In this document: piece by piece, positions 1 through 8,820 of the stretch | Layout: the number at the start of each line of letters is the position of its first letter | Numbering within the stretch: position 1 is the stretch's first letter | Origin: Gordonia desulfuricans NBRC 100010 | GTDB lineage: Bacteria > Actinomycetota > Actinomycetes > Mycobacteriales > Mycobacteriaceae | Reading direction: 5' to 3' | Length of the DNA stretch: 33,648 bases | NCBI RefSeq assembly: GCF_001485495.1 | Contig: NZ_BCNF01000005.1 | Coordinates: 1 to 33,648, forward strand | Program-made: the position numbers and the translations under genes | Notes under the pieces: model-generated | What the model saw: only the letters and a program-made list of their open reading frames with translations | Told to the model about the DNA's origin: nothing | The model's database searches: none

Positions 1-165
1 AGCAACATCACGCCAGAACGCACCCACCTCCGAGGTACTCACCACCCAACATCGGCCTACGGAGATTTCGACACGCGTCGTCGAAACCTCAGCCACGTCA
101 CCCCGGAACGCACCCACCACCGAGGTGCCCACCACCCGACATCAGCCGCCGGAGGTTTCGACACG
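1..165. repeat. Two tandem ~75-90 bp repeat copies at the window edge
   Basis: Positions 1-75 and 91-165 align base for base with an exact 90-bp offset and scattered substitutions; both copies end in a GGAGrTTTCGACACG block (61-75 and 151-165). Between them, 63-90 contains an inverted repeat: a GATTTCGAC-type arm facing GTCGAAACCTC. No reading frame here looks like a gene. The array may continue to the left of the window, which cannot be seen. Confidence 0.7.
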
Positions 166-196
166 CCTCGCCGCTACGCTCCTCACCGGCTCAACC
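151..196 (+). repeat. Dispersed repeat copy related to the right-end repeats
   Basis: This stretch starts GGAGGTTTCGACACG and ends CGGCTCAACC. It has the same block order as the reverse complement of the 54-bp repeats at 33223-33276 and 33334-33387 (GGAGATTTCGACTCG, then a cgctccgc-type centre, then CGGCTCAATC). Related copies therefore lie at both ends of the window in opposite orientation. Similar short dispersed elements are common between genes in Gordonia and relatives; no transposase is associated. Confidence 0.55.
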
Positions 197-325
197 AGCA
201 AGAACCACACCCCACGGCCGCGCGCCGTCGCGTGTCTGGACTGACGAAGAGCGAGGGAGCTTGCGACCGAGGTGATGAGGAGGGAAGACGCGCGGTAAGG
301 CGAGCGGCCCGCGACGACGAAGTCG

Positions 326-355
326 GCGCAGACAAACACAGCGCAGACAAACACA
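326..355. repeat. 15-bp exact tandem duplication
   Basis: The 15-mer gcgcagacaaacaca occurs twice head to tail (326-340, 341-355), followed by a partial third start. It lies just beyond the leuB terminator. The rest of 197-364 shows no credible gene: small open frames there lack a ribosome site and family resemblance. Confidence 0.75.
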
Positions 356-364
356 GCAGACGAC

Positions 365-397
365 CGAAGGCCGGCCCCGAGTGGGGACCGGCCTTCG
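365..397 (-). terminator. Terminator after leuB
   Basis: A strong hairpin: left arm cgaaggccggcccc (365-378), loop gagt, right arm ggggaccggccttcg (383-397), with a single bulged base. It starts about 25 bp past the leuB stop. On the minus strand it is followed by a mixed tgctgtgtttgt stretch rather than a clean T run, as is frequent in high-GC actinobacteria. Confidence 0.7.
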
Positions 398-422
398 TTC
401 ACATCAGTCGAGAAACGTTGCG

Positions 423-1433
423 CTACAGGCGCTCGCGGATTCGCTTTCCGATCTCCGACGTCGACAGCGTCTGTCCGTTGCGTTCGAGCAGGTCGTCGGC
501 GACGGCCTTCTCCACGCGGCGGGCGGCGTCGGCTTCACCGAGCTGCTCGAGCAGCAGGGCCGCCGACAGGATCGCGGCGGTCGGATCGGCCTTGCCCTGG
601 CCTGCGATGTCGGGGGCGCTGCCGTGCACCGGCTCGAACATCGACGGGTTGGTCCCGGTGGCGTCGATGTTGCCCGACGCCGCCAGCCCGATACCACCGG
701 ACACCGCGGCGGCGATGTCGGTGATGATGTCGCCGAACAGGTTGTCGGTGACGATCACGTCGAAGCGGCCCGGATCGGTGACCAGGTAGATGGTCGCCGC
801 GTCCACGTGGCAGTAGTCGGTGGTGACGTCCGGGTACTCCTTGCCGATCTCGTCCACCGCACGGCTCCACAGCGAACCGGCGAAGGAGAGCACGTTGGTC
901 TTGTGGACCAGCGTGAGGTGCTTGCGGCGTCGGGTCGCCCGCTCGAAAGCGTTGCGGACCACACGCTCCACACCGAAGCGGGTGTTGAGGCTGACCTCGG
1001 TCGCCACCTCGTTGGGGGTGCCGACGCGGATGGCGCCACCGTTGCCGGTGTAGGGCCCCTCGGTGCCCTCGCGGACCACCACGAAGTCGATGTCGGGGTC
1101 ACCGGCCAGCGGCGAGGTCACTCCCGGCAGACGACGCGACGGACGCAGGTTGACGTGGTGGTCGAGTGCGAACCGCATCTTGAGCAGCAGACCGCGCTCG
1201 AGCACGCCGGACGGCACCGACGGGTCGCCGATGGCGCCGAGCAGGATCGCGTCGTGCTCTCGGAGCGAGTCCAGGTCTGCGTCGGTGAGCAGCTCACCGT
1301 TGCGGTGGTAGCGGCGTGCACCCAGGTCGTACTCGGTGGTCTCGACGTCGGGCACGACGGTGCGCAGCACCTCGAGTGCCTCGGCGATGACCTCGGGTCC
1401 GATGCCGTCACCGGCGATCACGGCGAGTTTCAT
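423..1433 (-). CDS. leuB: 3-isopropylmalate dehydrogenase LeuB
   Basis: Oxidatively decarboxylates 3-isopropylmalate to 2-oxoisocaproate in cytoplasmic leucine synthesis, using NAD+. The 336-residue protein is full length for the actinobacterial form. Visible family features are the N-terminal AGDGIGPEV start, the substrate arginine segment LRPSRRLPG (about residues 96-104), the VHKTN lysine (178), the metal-binding [10 protein letters not shown] segment (230-239) and the [13 protein letters not shown] cofactor loop (267-278). The ATG overlaps the serA stop by 4 bp (ATGA), so translation is probably coupled and the two genes form one transcript ending at the hairpin at 365-397. A serA-leuB pair downstream of ilvBNC is the usual actinobacterial arrangement. 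Confidence 0.97.
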   Translation of the reverse strand: MKLAVIAGDGIGPEVIAEALEVLRTVVPDVETTEYDLGARRYHRNGELLTDADLDSLREHDAILLGAIGDPSVPSGVLERGLLLKMRFALDHHVNLRPSRRLPGVTSPLAGDPDIDFVVVREGTEGPYTGNGGAIRVGTPNEVATEVSLNTRFGVERVVRNAFERATRRRKHLTLVHKTNVLSFAGSLWSRAVDEIGKEYPDVTTDYCHVDAATIYLVTDPGRFDVIVTDNLFGDIITDIAAAVSGGIGLAASGNIDATGTNPSMFEPVHGSAPDIAGQGKADPTAAILSAALLLEQLGEADAARRVEKAVADDLLERNGQTLSTSEIGKRIRERL

Positions 1434-3025
1434 GACAGGTCCACCTGCTCGATCAGGGTGGCACCCACGGCGCCACTGATGGCGTCGACGACGGAGTCGT
1501 CGACCTTGCGGCTGACGCGCAGGATGACGGTGGCACCGGTTCCCTCGGCGTCCTGCGACAGCGCGGCGGCCAGGATGTCGATGCCGGCATCGCCCAGCAG
1601 GGTGCCGATCTTGCCCAGCGAGCCCGGCTGATCGGTGTAGCTGACCAGCAGGTTGAGGCCCTCGGCACGCAGGTCGAAGTTGCGGCCGTTGATGTTGACG
1701 ATCTTCTCCACCAGGCGTGGCTCGGTGATCGAGCCGGACACGTTGTGCACCGACCCGTCGGCGAACACGGCCTTGACGTCGACGACGCTGCGGTGGTTGG
1801 GGCTCTCAGTGGCGGTGGTGACCTCGCTGGTCACGCCACGGGCCTCGGCCACGGCGGGGGCGTTGACGAAGGTGATCGGGTCGTCGAGCACGGCCTGGAA
1901 CAGACCGCGCAGCGCCGACAGTCCCAGCACCGAGACGTCGCTGGAGGCCAGCTCACCGCGCACGTCGACGACGATCGACGACGGCAGTTCGGTGCTGATC
2001 GCACCGATCAGCACACCGAGCTTGCGGGCCATCTCCAGCCACGGGGCGACCTCTTCGTCGACCTTGCCGCCGGTGATGTTCACCGCGTCGGGGACGAAGT
2101 GGCCGGCCAGCGCCAGACGCACGCTCTTGGCGACGTCGGTGCCGGCACGATCCTGGGCCTCGCTGGTGGATGCACCGAGGTGCGGGGTCACCACAACCTG
2201 CGGCAGCTCGAACAGCGGCGAGTCGGTGCACGGCTCGGAGGCGTACACGTCGAGGCCGGCGCCGCGGACCTGACCGGAGTTGATCGCGTCGGCCAGCGCC
2301 TGCTCGTCGACCAGACCACCACGGGCGGCGTTGACGATGATGACGCCCTTCTTGGTGCGGGCGAGCTGCTCGGCACCGATCAGACCCAGGGTCTCCGGGG
2401 TCTTGGGCAGGTGCACGGTGATGAAGTCGGCGCGCTCGAGCAGTTCGTCGAGGGAGACCAGCTCGATGCCCAGCTGGGCGGCGCGGGCCGGCGACACGTA
2501 GGGGTCGTAGGCGATGATGTGGGTCTCGAAAGCGGCGAGACGCGCGGCGACCAGCTGACCGATGCGGCCGAGGCCGACCACGCCGACGGTCTTGTCGAAG
2601 ATCTCCACGCCGTTGAACGACGAACGCTTCCAGGCGTGCTCGCGCAGCGTGGCGTCGGCGGCCGGGATCTGGCGCGCGGTCGACAGCAGCAGGCTGATCG
2701 CGTGCTCGGCGGCGGTGTGGATGTTCGACGTCGGAGCGTTGACCACCATGACGCCACGCGCGGTGGCGGCCGGCACGTCGACGTTGTCGAGGCCGACGCC
2801 TGCACGGGCGATGATCTTGAGCTTCTTGCCGGCGTCGAGCACGTCGGCGTCGACAGTGGTGGCGGAACGGACCAGGAGCGCATCGGCGTCGACGACGGCC
2901 TCGAGGAGCTTGGGACGGTCGGGGCCGTCCACCCAGCGCACCTCGACACCGTCACCGAGGGCTTCCACGGTGGACGGGGCCAGTTTGTCGGCGATGAGGA
3001 CGACCGGCAGGCCTGCTGTGGTCAC
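1430..3025 (-). CDS. serA: D-3-phosphoglycerate dehydrogenase SerA, long type
   Basis: First step of serine synthesis: oxidises 3-phosphoglycerate to 3-phosphohydroxypyruvate with NAD+. I choose the GTG at 3025 (product starts [13 protein letters not shown]; 531 residues) because GGAGAA lies 7 bp upstream; an in-frame ATG further upstream at 3076 lacks a ribosome site. Order of domains: split substrate domain, NAD domain with GLGRIG (about 151-156), catalytic Arg (235, NAARGG), Glu (264) and His (282, PHLGAST), then the intervening ASB-type domain and a C-terminal ACT domain (about 455-531). That is the long PGDH type, as in mycobacteria, where serine binds the ACT domain as feedback inhibitor. 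leuB follows with a 4-bp overlap. Confidence 0.96.
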   Translation of the reverse strand: MTTAGLPVVLIADKLAPSTVEALGDGVEVRWVDGPDRPKLLEAVVDADALLVRSATTVDADVLDAGKKLKIIARAGVGLDNVDVPAATARGVMVVNAPTSNIHTAAEHAISLLLSTARQIPAADATLREHAWKRSSFNGVEIFDKTVGVVGLGRIGQLVAARLAAFETHIIAYDPYVSPARAAQLGIELVSLDELLERADFITVHLPKTPETLGLIGAEQLARTKKGVIIVNAARGGLVDEQALADAINSGQVRGAGLDVYASEPCTDSPLFELPQVVVTPHLGASTSEAQDRAGTDVAKSVRLALAGHFVPDAVNITGGKVDEEVAPWLEMARKLGVLIGAISTELPSSIVVDVRGELASSDVSVLGLSALRGLFQAVLDDPITFVNAPAVAEARGVTSEVTTATESPNHRSVVDVKAVFADGSVHNVSGSITEPRLVEKIVNINGRNFDLRAEGLNLLVSYTDQPGSLGKIGTLLGDAGIDILAAALSQDAEGTGATVILRVSRKVDDSVVDAISGAVGATLIEQVDLS

Positions 3026-3344
3026 AGTTGTTCTCCAGAATCGGTTGCGAGGTCGGGTGCGATGCCCTAAAAGCATCCAGCAGACAGCTTAGAGGGCGTG
3101 ACCAGGACCTTGGTCACCGGTCGTCCAAACCCGGGACCTCCTGCGGTCCGTGGGGAGTACATTGTGATCGTCGTTACCCGGACGCCATCACGGATCGGTT
3201 GCAATGCGGACGCGGTTGTCCCGGTGGGGACGGCACGGCCCGTGGCGCCGGTACGGTTGACTACCGGACGTCGTACCCGCGTGTTGAGCGGCGCGTCGGA
3301 CGTCGGGTGAGGACGAGGTCGGGTTAGTCGAGAGTGGAGTGTGA
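3026..3344. other. Divergent intergenic region, serA / secreted protease
   Basis: This 319-bp gap carries the upstream regions of serA (minus) and the protease (plus). Minus-strand TAAGCT at 3086-3091 is a possible serA (-10), about 60 bp before the GTG; no convincing (-35) accompanies it. A 7-bp inverted repeat, GTGACCA-N6-TGGTCAC, spans 3098-3117 just upstream of that hexamer and could be an operator. I see no small gene in the gap. Confidence 0.35.
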
Positions 3345-4010
3345 ATGAAGAAGAAGCTGACAGTACTGTTGGCTGTCCTGGCAGCGACCGTACTGGCAGG
3401 TTGGGGGGCACCGGGTATCGCAACGGCGGCACCGGCGAAGATCTACCTCGGCGGAGGATCGGGAATCCTGGTCCTCAAGGGCGGCAACTCCGCGTCGGCG
3501 TGCACACTGACCACCATCGGGCATGCCAAGACCGGTGAGCTGATCGGTATCACCGCGGGCCATTGTGGAAAGCCCGGCCAGGTGGTGCTGTCGGAGACGT
3601 ACTCCGATCGTGGCCAGGCCGGTGTGATCACGTACTCCAATGCCAAGGACGACGTCGCGATCATCCAGTTCGACAAGAGCCGGGTGGTGCCGCAGCGCTC
3701 GGTCAACGGTGTCACCATCCGTTCCATCGACACCCGTCCGATCGGTTTCCCGACCATCGCGTGCAAGACGGGCCGCACCACCGGCAACACCTGCGGTATC
3801 GCATGGTTCTCCGACGGTGATGTCCACTTCTCCCAGATCTGCGTGATCGAGGGCGATTCGGGTAGCCCCGTCGTGGTCGGTGACCGCCTGGTCGGCATGG
3901 TCAACGCCTACTACTTCCTCGGCTGCATCGGACCGGAGACCGGAACCAACATCGGACCGGTGCTCAACTACGTGAAGACCACCAAGTACAAGGGTTTCAC
4001 CCCGATCTGA
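3345..4010 (+). CDS. Secreted trypsin-like (S1) serine protease
   Basis: Predicted exported endopeptidase, 221 residues. A signal peptide is clear: MKKK basic start, hydrophobic stretch 6-20, and an AxA-type cleavage site near residues 26-29. The mature part has chymotrypsin-fold signatures: His73 in TAGHC, Asp102 or 103 in KDDVAIIQFD, and Ser172 in GDSGSP, the expected catalytic triad. Six cysteines (53, 74, 140, 150, 166, 194) could form three disulfides, fitting an extracellular enzyme. The start is supported by GGAG about 7 bp upstream. It resembles the small S1 proteases of mycobacteria such as Rv1815. Natural substrate is unknown. It stands alone on the plus strand between serA and ilvC and ends at a strong terminator, so it is not part of the amino-acid operon. 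Confidence 0.88.
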   Translation: MKKKLTVLLAVLAATVLAGWGAPGIATAAPAKIYLGGGSGILVLKGGNSASACTLTTIGHAKTGELIGITAGHCGKPGQVVLSETYSDRGQAGVITYSNAKDDVAIIQFDKSRVVPQRSVNGVTIRSIDTRPIGFPTIACKTGRTTGNTCGIAWFSDGDVHFSQICVIEGDSGSPVVVGDRLVGMVNAYYFLGCIGPETGTNIGPVLNYVKTTKYKGFTPI

Positions 4011-4046
4011 TCCACCGGGTCCGATCGACAGAGCATTTCTCCAGGG

Positions 4047-4086
4047 CTGCGCCCCTTCCCGATCAGGGAAGGGGCGCAGTTGTTTT
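4047..4086 (+). terminator. Intrinsic terminator of the protease gene
   Basis: A perfect 14-bp stem (ctgcgccccttccc, 4047-4060; complementary arm 4066-4079) with a 5-nt loop gatca, followed directly by ttgtttt (4080-4086). This is a textbook Rho-independent terminator for plus-strand transcription, about 37 bp after the protease stop. Confidence 0.93.
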
Positions 4087-4305
4087 CACGTTTCCGGGTC
4101 CGGTTCGGGGATGCACGTCGTCGGATACGGTCGACGGGGCTCGCCCCGGGCGGACCCGCGACCGAGCACGACACGCGGCGCCCGTGACCCGGGTCCCCTT
4201 GACCCCCGGCACCGTCCGGTCCACCCCCCGCCCCCCGGATCGGTCCGCACCGGCGTCGGCCCAGACCACAGAGACCGTCCGACAGCAGAGACCGTCCGAC
4301 AGCAG
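4087..4305. other. Non-coding stretch between two terminators, with a 17-bp tandem repeat
   Basis: This lies between the convergent terminators of the protease and ilvC. The only structure I see is an exact tandem duplication of gagaccgtccgacagca (4271-4287 and 4288-4304) abutting the ilvC hairpin. The long open frames crossing it are high-GC artefacts without a ribosome site or family similarity. Confidence 0.6.
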
Positions 4306-4360
4306 AGAGCCCACGGGCCCCGCACTCCGGTGTCCGGAAGATGCGGGGCCCGTGGGCTCT
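4306..4360 (-). terminator. Terminator after ilvC
   Basis: A perfect 19-bp inverted repeat (4306-4324 with 4342-4360, agagcccacgggcc... type) encloses a second small hairpin (tccgg-tgt-ccgga, 4326-4338). It begins 23 bp past the ilvC stop. No T run follows, but stem length and place make it the likely end of the ilvBNC transcript. Confidence 0.8.
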
Positions 4361-4382
4361 GTGGTGCAGATCAGCCGATGAC

Positions 4383-5477
<1,095 letters not shown>

Positions 5478-5978
5478 TCAGCGGTTGGCCGACATGCTCT
5501 TGGGTCCTCGTCCGAGGGTGACCGCCCCGGATTGGGCGATCTCGCGGATGCCGTACGGATCGAGCATCCGCAGCAGCGCCTCGAGCTTCTCGCCGGTGCC
5601 GGTCGCCTCGATGGTCAGCGACTCCGGTGACACGTCGATCACCTTGGCGCGGAACAGGTTCACCACCTCGATGACCTCGGTACGGACCGACGAGTCGGCG
5701 CGCACCTTGACCATCAGGAGCTCGCGCGAGACCGAACTCGACGGATCCTGCTCGACGATCTTGATCACGTTGATCAGCTTGTTCAGCTGCTTGGTGACCT
5801 GCTCGAGCGGGAAGTCCTCCACCGAGACCATGATCGTCATCCGCGAGATGCCCTTGATCTCGGTCGGACCGACGGCCAGCGATTCGATGTTGAAGCCGCG
5901 GCGCGAGAACAGCGACGAGACGCGTGCCAGGACGCCCGGGCGGTCCTCCACGAGCACGCTCAGCGTATGGGTACTCAC
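5478..5978 (-). CDS. ilvN: Acetolactate synthase small (regulatory) subunit IlvN
   Basis: Regulatory subunit of acetohydroxyacid synthase; binds valine or another branched-chain amino acid and raises activity of IlvB. 166 residues, full length. An N-terminal ACT domain begins at [17 protein letters not shown] and runs to about residue 75, followed by the C-terminal small-subunit domain. The GTG start overlaps the ilvB stop by 4 bp (GTGA), so the two subunits are translationally coupled, which helps keep their ratio fixed. The downstream neighbour is ilvC. Confidence 0.97.
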   Translation of the reverse strand: MSTHTLSVLVEDRPGVLARVSSLFSRRGFNIESLAVGPTEIKGISRMTIMVSVEDFPLEQVTKQLNKLINVIKIVEQDPSSSVSRELLMVKVRADSSVRTEVIEVVNLFRAKVIDVSPESLTIEATGTGEKLEALLRMLDPYGIREIAQSGAVTLGRGPKSMSANR

Positions 5979-7915
5979 TTGCTCTCACCCTCCTGGCCGA
6001 GATTGGTTTCCTGGTTGACGATCTCGTGGATCGCCGACGGATCGGCGGCCGACGCGTCGTCGTCGAACAGCGGACGGATGTCACGGGCGGCCATGATCTG
6101 GTCGTTGCCGGTTCCGGCGGCGACCATCGGCCAGACCTGTGCGTCGGCCCCGACGATGAAGTCGATCACGACCGGGCGGTCGTTGATCTCGCGGGCCTTG
6201 GCGATCACCTCGTCGACGTCGGCCTCGTTCTCCACACGGAAGGCGGCACAGCCGAGGGCCTCGGCGAGCTTCACGAAATCCGGGATGCGCATCGAGTGCG
6301 TCGCCAGATCGGTGTTGGAGTAGCGCTCCTCGTAGAACAGCGTCTGCCACTGGCGGACCATGCCCAGGTTGCCGTTGTTGATCAGGGCGACCTTGATCGG
6401 GATGCCCTCGATCGCACAGGTGGCCAGCTCCTGGTTGGTCATCTGGAAGCAGCCGTCACCGTCGATCGCCCACACCTCCTTCTCGGGTGCGGCCATCTTG
6501 GCGCCCATCGCCGCCGGGACGGCGTAGCCCATGGTGCCCAGACCACCGGAGTTGAGCCAGCTGCGCGGCTTCTCGTAGGAGATGAACTGCGCGGCCCACA
6601 TCTGGTGCTGGCCGACGCCGGCGCAGTACACCGCGTCGGGTCCCGCGAGCCGGCCGATCTGCGAGATGACGAACTCCGGCGACATCGAACCGTCGGCCGG
6701 ACGGTCGTAGCTCAGCGGGTAGGTGCGACGGATGCCGTCGAGGTAGGCCCACCACTCGGTGAGATCCGGCGCGGTGTCGGTGGTGGCCCGCTCGTTGCGC
6801 AGGGTCTCGATCAGGTCGATGATCACGGCCTGGCAGTCACCGACGATCGGGACGTCGGCGTGACGGTTCTTGCCGATCTCGGCCGGGTCGATGTCGGCGT
6901 GGATGACCTTGGCGTCCGGCGCGAACGACGACAGCTGTCCGGTGACGCGGTCGTCGAACCGGGCACCCAGGGTGATCAGCAGATCGCTGCGCTGCAGTGC
7001 GGCGACCGCGGCGACGGTGCCGTGCATACCCGGCATACCCAGGTGCAGGTTGTGCGAGTCCGGGAATGCGCCACGCGCCATCAGTGTGGTGACGACGGGG
7101 ATGCCGGTCAGCTCGGCGAGCTCGAGCAGTTCTTCGGAGGCGTTGGCCTTGATCACGCCGCCGCCGACGTAGAGCACCGGGTTCTTGGCGGCATTGATCA
7201 GACGTGCGGCCTCGCGGACCTGCTTGCCGTGCGGCTTGGTGACCGGACGGTAGCCCGGCAGGTCGATCTGCGGCGGCCACGAGAAGGTGGTCTGGCTCTG
7301 CAGGATGTCCTTCGGGATGTCGACGAGGACGGCGCCGGGGCGGCCGCTCTCGGCGATGTGGAAGGCCTCGGCGATGACCTGCGGGATCTCGGCGGCATTG
7401 CTGACCAGGAAGTTGTGCTTGGTCACCGGCATGGTGATGCCGGAGATGTCGGCCTCCTGGAAGGCGTCGGTACCGATCAGCGCGCGACCGACCTGGCCGG
7501 TGATGGCGACCACCGGGACCGAGTCCATCTGGGCGTCGGCGAGCGGGGTGACCAGGTTGGTGGCACCCGGGCCGGAGGTGGCCATCATGACGCCTGCACG
7601 GCCGGCGACCTGTGCGTAGCCGGTGGCAGCGTGCCCGGCGCCCTGCTCGTGCCGGACCAGGACGTGCCGGACCTTCTGCGAGTCGAGCAGCGGATCGTAG
7701 ACCGGCAGGACCGCCCCACCGGGGATACCGAAGACGACGTCGACACCGAGTTCCTCGAGCGACCGGACCACCGACTGGGCACCCGAGACACGCTCGGGGG
7801 CGACGGTGTTCTGCCGTACGGCGCGGAGGTTCCCTGCCGCTGGCGATTCCTGACGCGCGGCGGGGACGGACGAGCCGGCTCCGCTGGTGTCCGTACGTGC
7901 TGTTGGTGCGCTCAC
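5975..7915 (-). CDS. ilvB: Acetolactate synthase large (catalytic) subunit IlvB
   Basis: Catalytic ThDP- and FAD-dependent subunit: condenses pyruvate with pyruvate or 2-oxobutyrate, the committed step to branched-chain amino acids. I place the start at GTG 7915 (product VSAPTARTD..., 646 residues) because AAGGA lies about 8 bp upstream and mycobacterial IlvB also begins MSAPT; an upstream ATG at 7975 sits inside the attenuator T run. Visible features: catalytic Glu in [14 protein letters not shown] (about residue 90), the central FAD/Rossmann domain, and the ThDP motif from DGDGCFQM to INNGNLG in the C-terminal third. The first 40 residues are a variable Ala/Pro-rich tail. Expression is probably attenuated by the leader at 8045-8092. 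Confidence 0.97.
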   Translation of the reverse strand: MSAPTARTDTSGAGSSVPAARQESPAAGNLRAVRQNTVAPERVSGAQSVVRSLEELGVDVVFGIPGGAVLPVYDPLLDSQKVRHVLVRHEQGAGHAATGYAQVAGRAGVMMATSGPGATNLVTPLADAQMDSVPVVAITGQVGRALIGTDAFQEADISGITMPVTKHNFLVSNAAEIPQVIAEAFHIAESGRPGAVLVDIPKDILQSQTTFSWPPQIDLPGYRPVTKPHGKQVREAARLINAAKNPVLYVGGGVIKANASEELLELAELTGIPVVTTLMARGAFPDSHNLHLGMPGMHGTVAAVAALQRSDLLITLGARFDDRVTGQLSSFAPDAKVIHADIDPAEIGKNRHADVPIVGDCQAVIIDLIETLRNERATTDTAPDLTEWWAYLDGIRRTYPLSYDRPADGSMSPEFVISQIGRLAGPDAVYCAGVGQHQMWAAQFISYEKPRSWLNSGGLGTMGYAVPAAMGAKMAAPEKEVWAIDGDGCFQMTNQELATCAIEGIPIKVALINNGNLGMVRQWQTLFYEERYSNTDLATHSMRIPDFVKLAEALGCAAFRVENEADVDEVIAKAREINDRPVVIDFIVGADAQVWPMVAAGTGNDQIMAARDIRPLFDDDASAADPSAIHEIVNQETNLGQEGESK

Positions 7916-7973
7916 TGCACGGTCCTTCGTGTTCGTGGTCTTGACTGGTGGGTGGGGCTTGATCGGTGGCAAC

Positions 7974-8005
7974 AAAAAACCCCCGACAGCGAGGCTGTTC
8001 GAGGG
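7974..8005 (-). terminator. ilvB attenuator terminator
   Basis: On the minus strand CCCTCGAACAGC, a 3-nt loop and GCTGTCGGGGG form an 11-bp stem with one bulged A, followed by six T residues (7974-7979). It sits between the leader peptide stop (8045) and the ilvB start (7915). That position is expected for an attenuator, not for the end of a gene. Confidence 0.88.
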
Positions 8006-8044
8006 TGGCGCGTCGATGCTGGCTTGGGTCTACGAGGTGACCGG

Positions 8045-8092
8045 TCAGGCGACGACGCGCCGGCCGATTACTACGAGAAGCTCGTTGTGCAT
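8045..8092 (-). CDS. ilvB leader peptide (attenuation peptide)
   Basis: The minus strand encodes MHNELLVVIGRRVVA and a stop. Seven of 15 residues are Leu, Val or Ile, five of them consecutive (residues 5-9), the signature of an amino-acid-sensing leader. Stalling at these codons under starvation would prevent the terminator at 7974-8005 and let RNA polymerase enter ilvB. A GTG directly in front (8095-8093) could be used instead, giving V-MHNELL. There is no Shine-Dalgarno; the candidate promoter puts transcription start at or within a few bases of this codon, so translation is probably leaderless. Codons 11-14 (GGCGCGTCG) are exactly complementary to a 9-nt segment at 8007-8015 next to the terminator. 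Leu/Val/Ile leaders upstream of ilvB are known in corynebacteria and streptomycetes. Confidence 0.85.
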   Translation of the reverse strand: MHNELLVVIGRRVVA

Positions 8093-8102
8093 CACGTCGT
8101 TC

Positions 8103-8132
8103 ACGGTAGGGGTGCAGATAGTACAGAGTCAA
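8103..8132 (-). promoter_or_regulatory. Candidate promoter for the ilvB leader transcript
   Basis: On the minus strand TTGACT (8127-8132) is separated by 18 bp from TACCGT (8103-8108). The (-10) ends 7 nt before the GTG and 10 nt before the ATG of the leader peptide, predicting a transcript starting at the leader codon itself. Confidence 0.55.
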
Positions 8133-8234
8133 ACTCCGCCCCCGATGGTCCCACATCCTGGGAAGACACTGGTCGTCGGGGCGACCGGGGAGAGGCCCGC
8201 AGACCTGAGGCGGTGCGGATGCCACAATGGGTCT

Positions 8235-8693
8235 GTGTCTTCTGCTGCATCTTCCGGTTCCGAGTCCACGCCGGCAGCTTCCGGCGCCGATCCGGAGGTG
8301 CCCGAGCTGCCCCAGACCTTCCGCCTGAGCAAGCTCGCCTACTTCGCGGTCCCGATGGCCTTCCTGGTGGCCCTCGTCCTGGCCGGGGCGAGTCTCCCCT
8401 GGCTCGGCTGGACGTTGATCCTGCCGGTGTTCCTGGCGCTGTGGATCGCCCGGATCCGGACCGTGGTCACCGAGGACGGACTGCGTGCGGTCAGTACCTT
8501 CTCCGCCCGCGACGTCAGCTGGCCCGAGATCGAGGGCCTGCAGTTCACCAAGTGGGGTCCGGTGCGTGCGGTTCTCGCCGACGACACCCGGGTGAAGCTG
8601 CCGACCATCACCTTCCAGGACCTGCCGCGCCTGTCGGCGGCGAGCCGGGGCCGCATCCCGGATCCGTACGCGTCGGCCGACGCCGCACGCTGA
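8235..8693 (+). CDS. PH-domain membrane protein, CFP6-like
   Basis: Homologue by position and architecture of M. tuberculosis Rv3004 (CFP6), which also lies beside ilvB. With GTG 8235 as start the product has 152 residues: a Ser/Ala-rich polar N-terminus (1-30), two closely spaced membrane segments (about 38-57 and 60-76), then a small bacterial PH-like domain starting at RIRTVVTEDGLRAVSTF, and an Arg-rich tail. The start is chosen because CACAAT (8223-8228) ends 6 nt before the GTG, the spacing of a leaderless promoter, and no Shine-Dalgarno is seen. Biochemical role is unknown. Divergent from the ilvB leader. Confidence 0.82.
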   Translation: MSSAASSGSESTPAASGADPEVPELPQTFRLSKLAYFAVPMAFLVALVLAGASLPWLGWTLILPVFLALWIARIRTVVTEDGLRAVSTFSARDVSWPEIEGLQFTKWGPVRAVLADDTRVKLPTITFQDLPRLSAASRGRIPDPYASADAAR

Positions 8694-8820
8694 CCTCCCG
8701 ACGGCTCGCGGGCGACGCCGGGATGGCTACCCGGTGACACCCAGGTGAACGCACACTGACCTGTGGTTTCGCCGGTGAGCTCGAACCCTGGTGCCGCCGC
8801 GGGGACGATAGGGTTCATCC

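Noticed and set aside
142..402. Small open frame on the minus strand at the left edge
   Set aside because: It crosses the dispersed repeat and the 15-bp duplication, has no ribosome site or (-10), and its product is low-complexity.
7916..8044. T-box riboswitch for ilvB
   Set aside because: No T-box consensus or specifier stem-loop is visible; the leader peptide plus terminator explains the region.
5924..8737. A 937-codon open frame on the plus strand
   Set aside because: It is antisense to ilvN and ilvB, which are full-length conserved proteins. Composition is Arg/Gly/Asp-rich without domain resemblance, as expected from high-GC shadow frames.
8694..8820. Mg2+ (M-box) riboswitch upstream of mgtE
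   Set aside because: The 127-bp gap has no recognisable M-box core, and the candidate (-10) lies 6 nt before the start, leaving no 5' leader.
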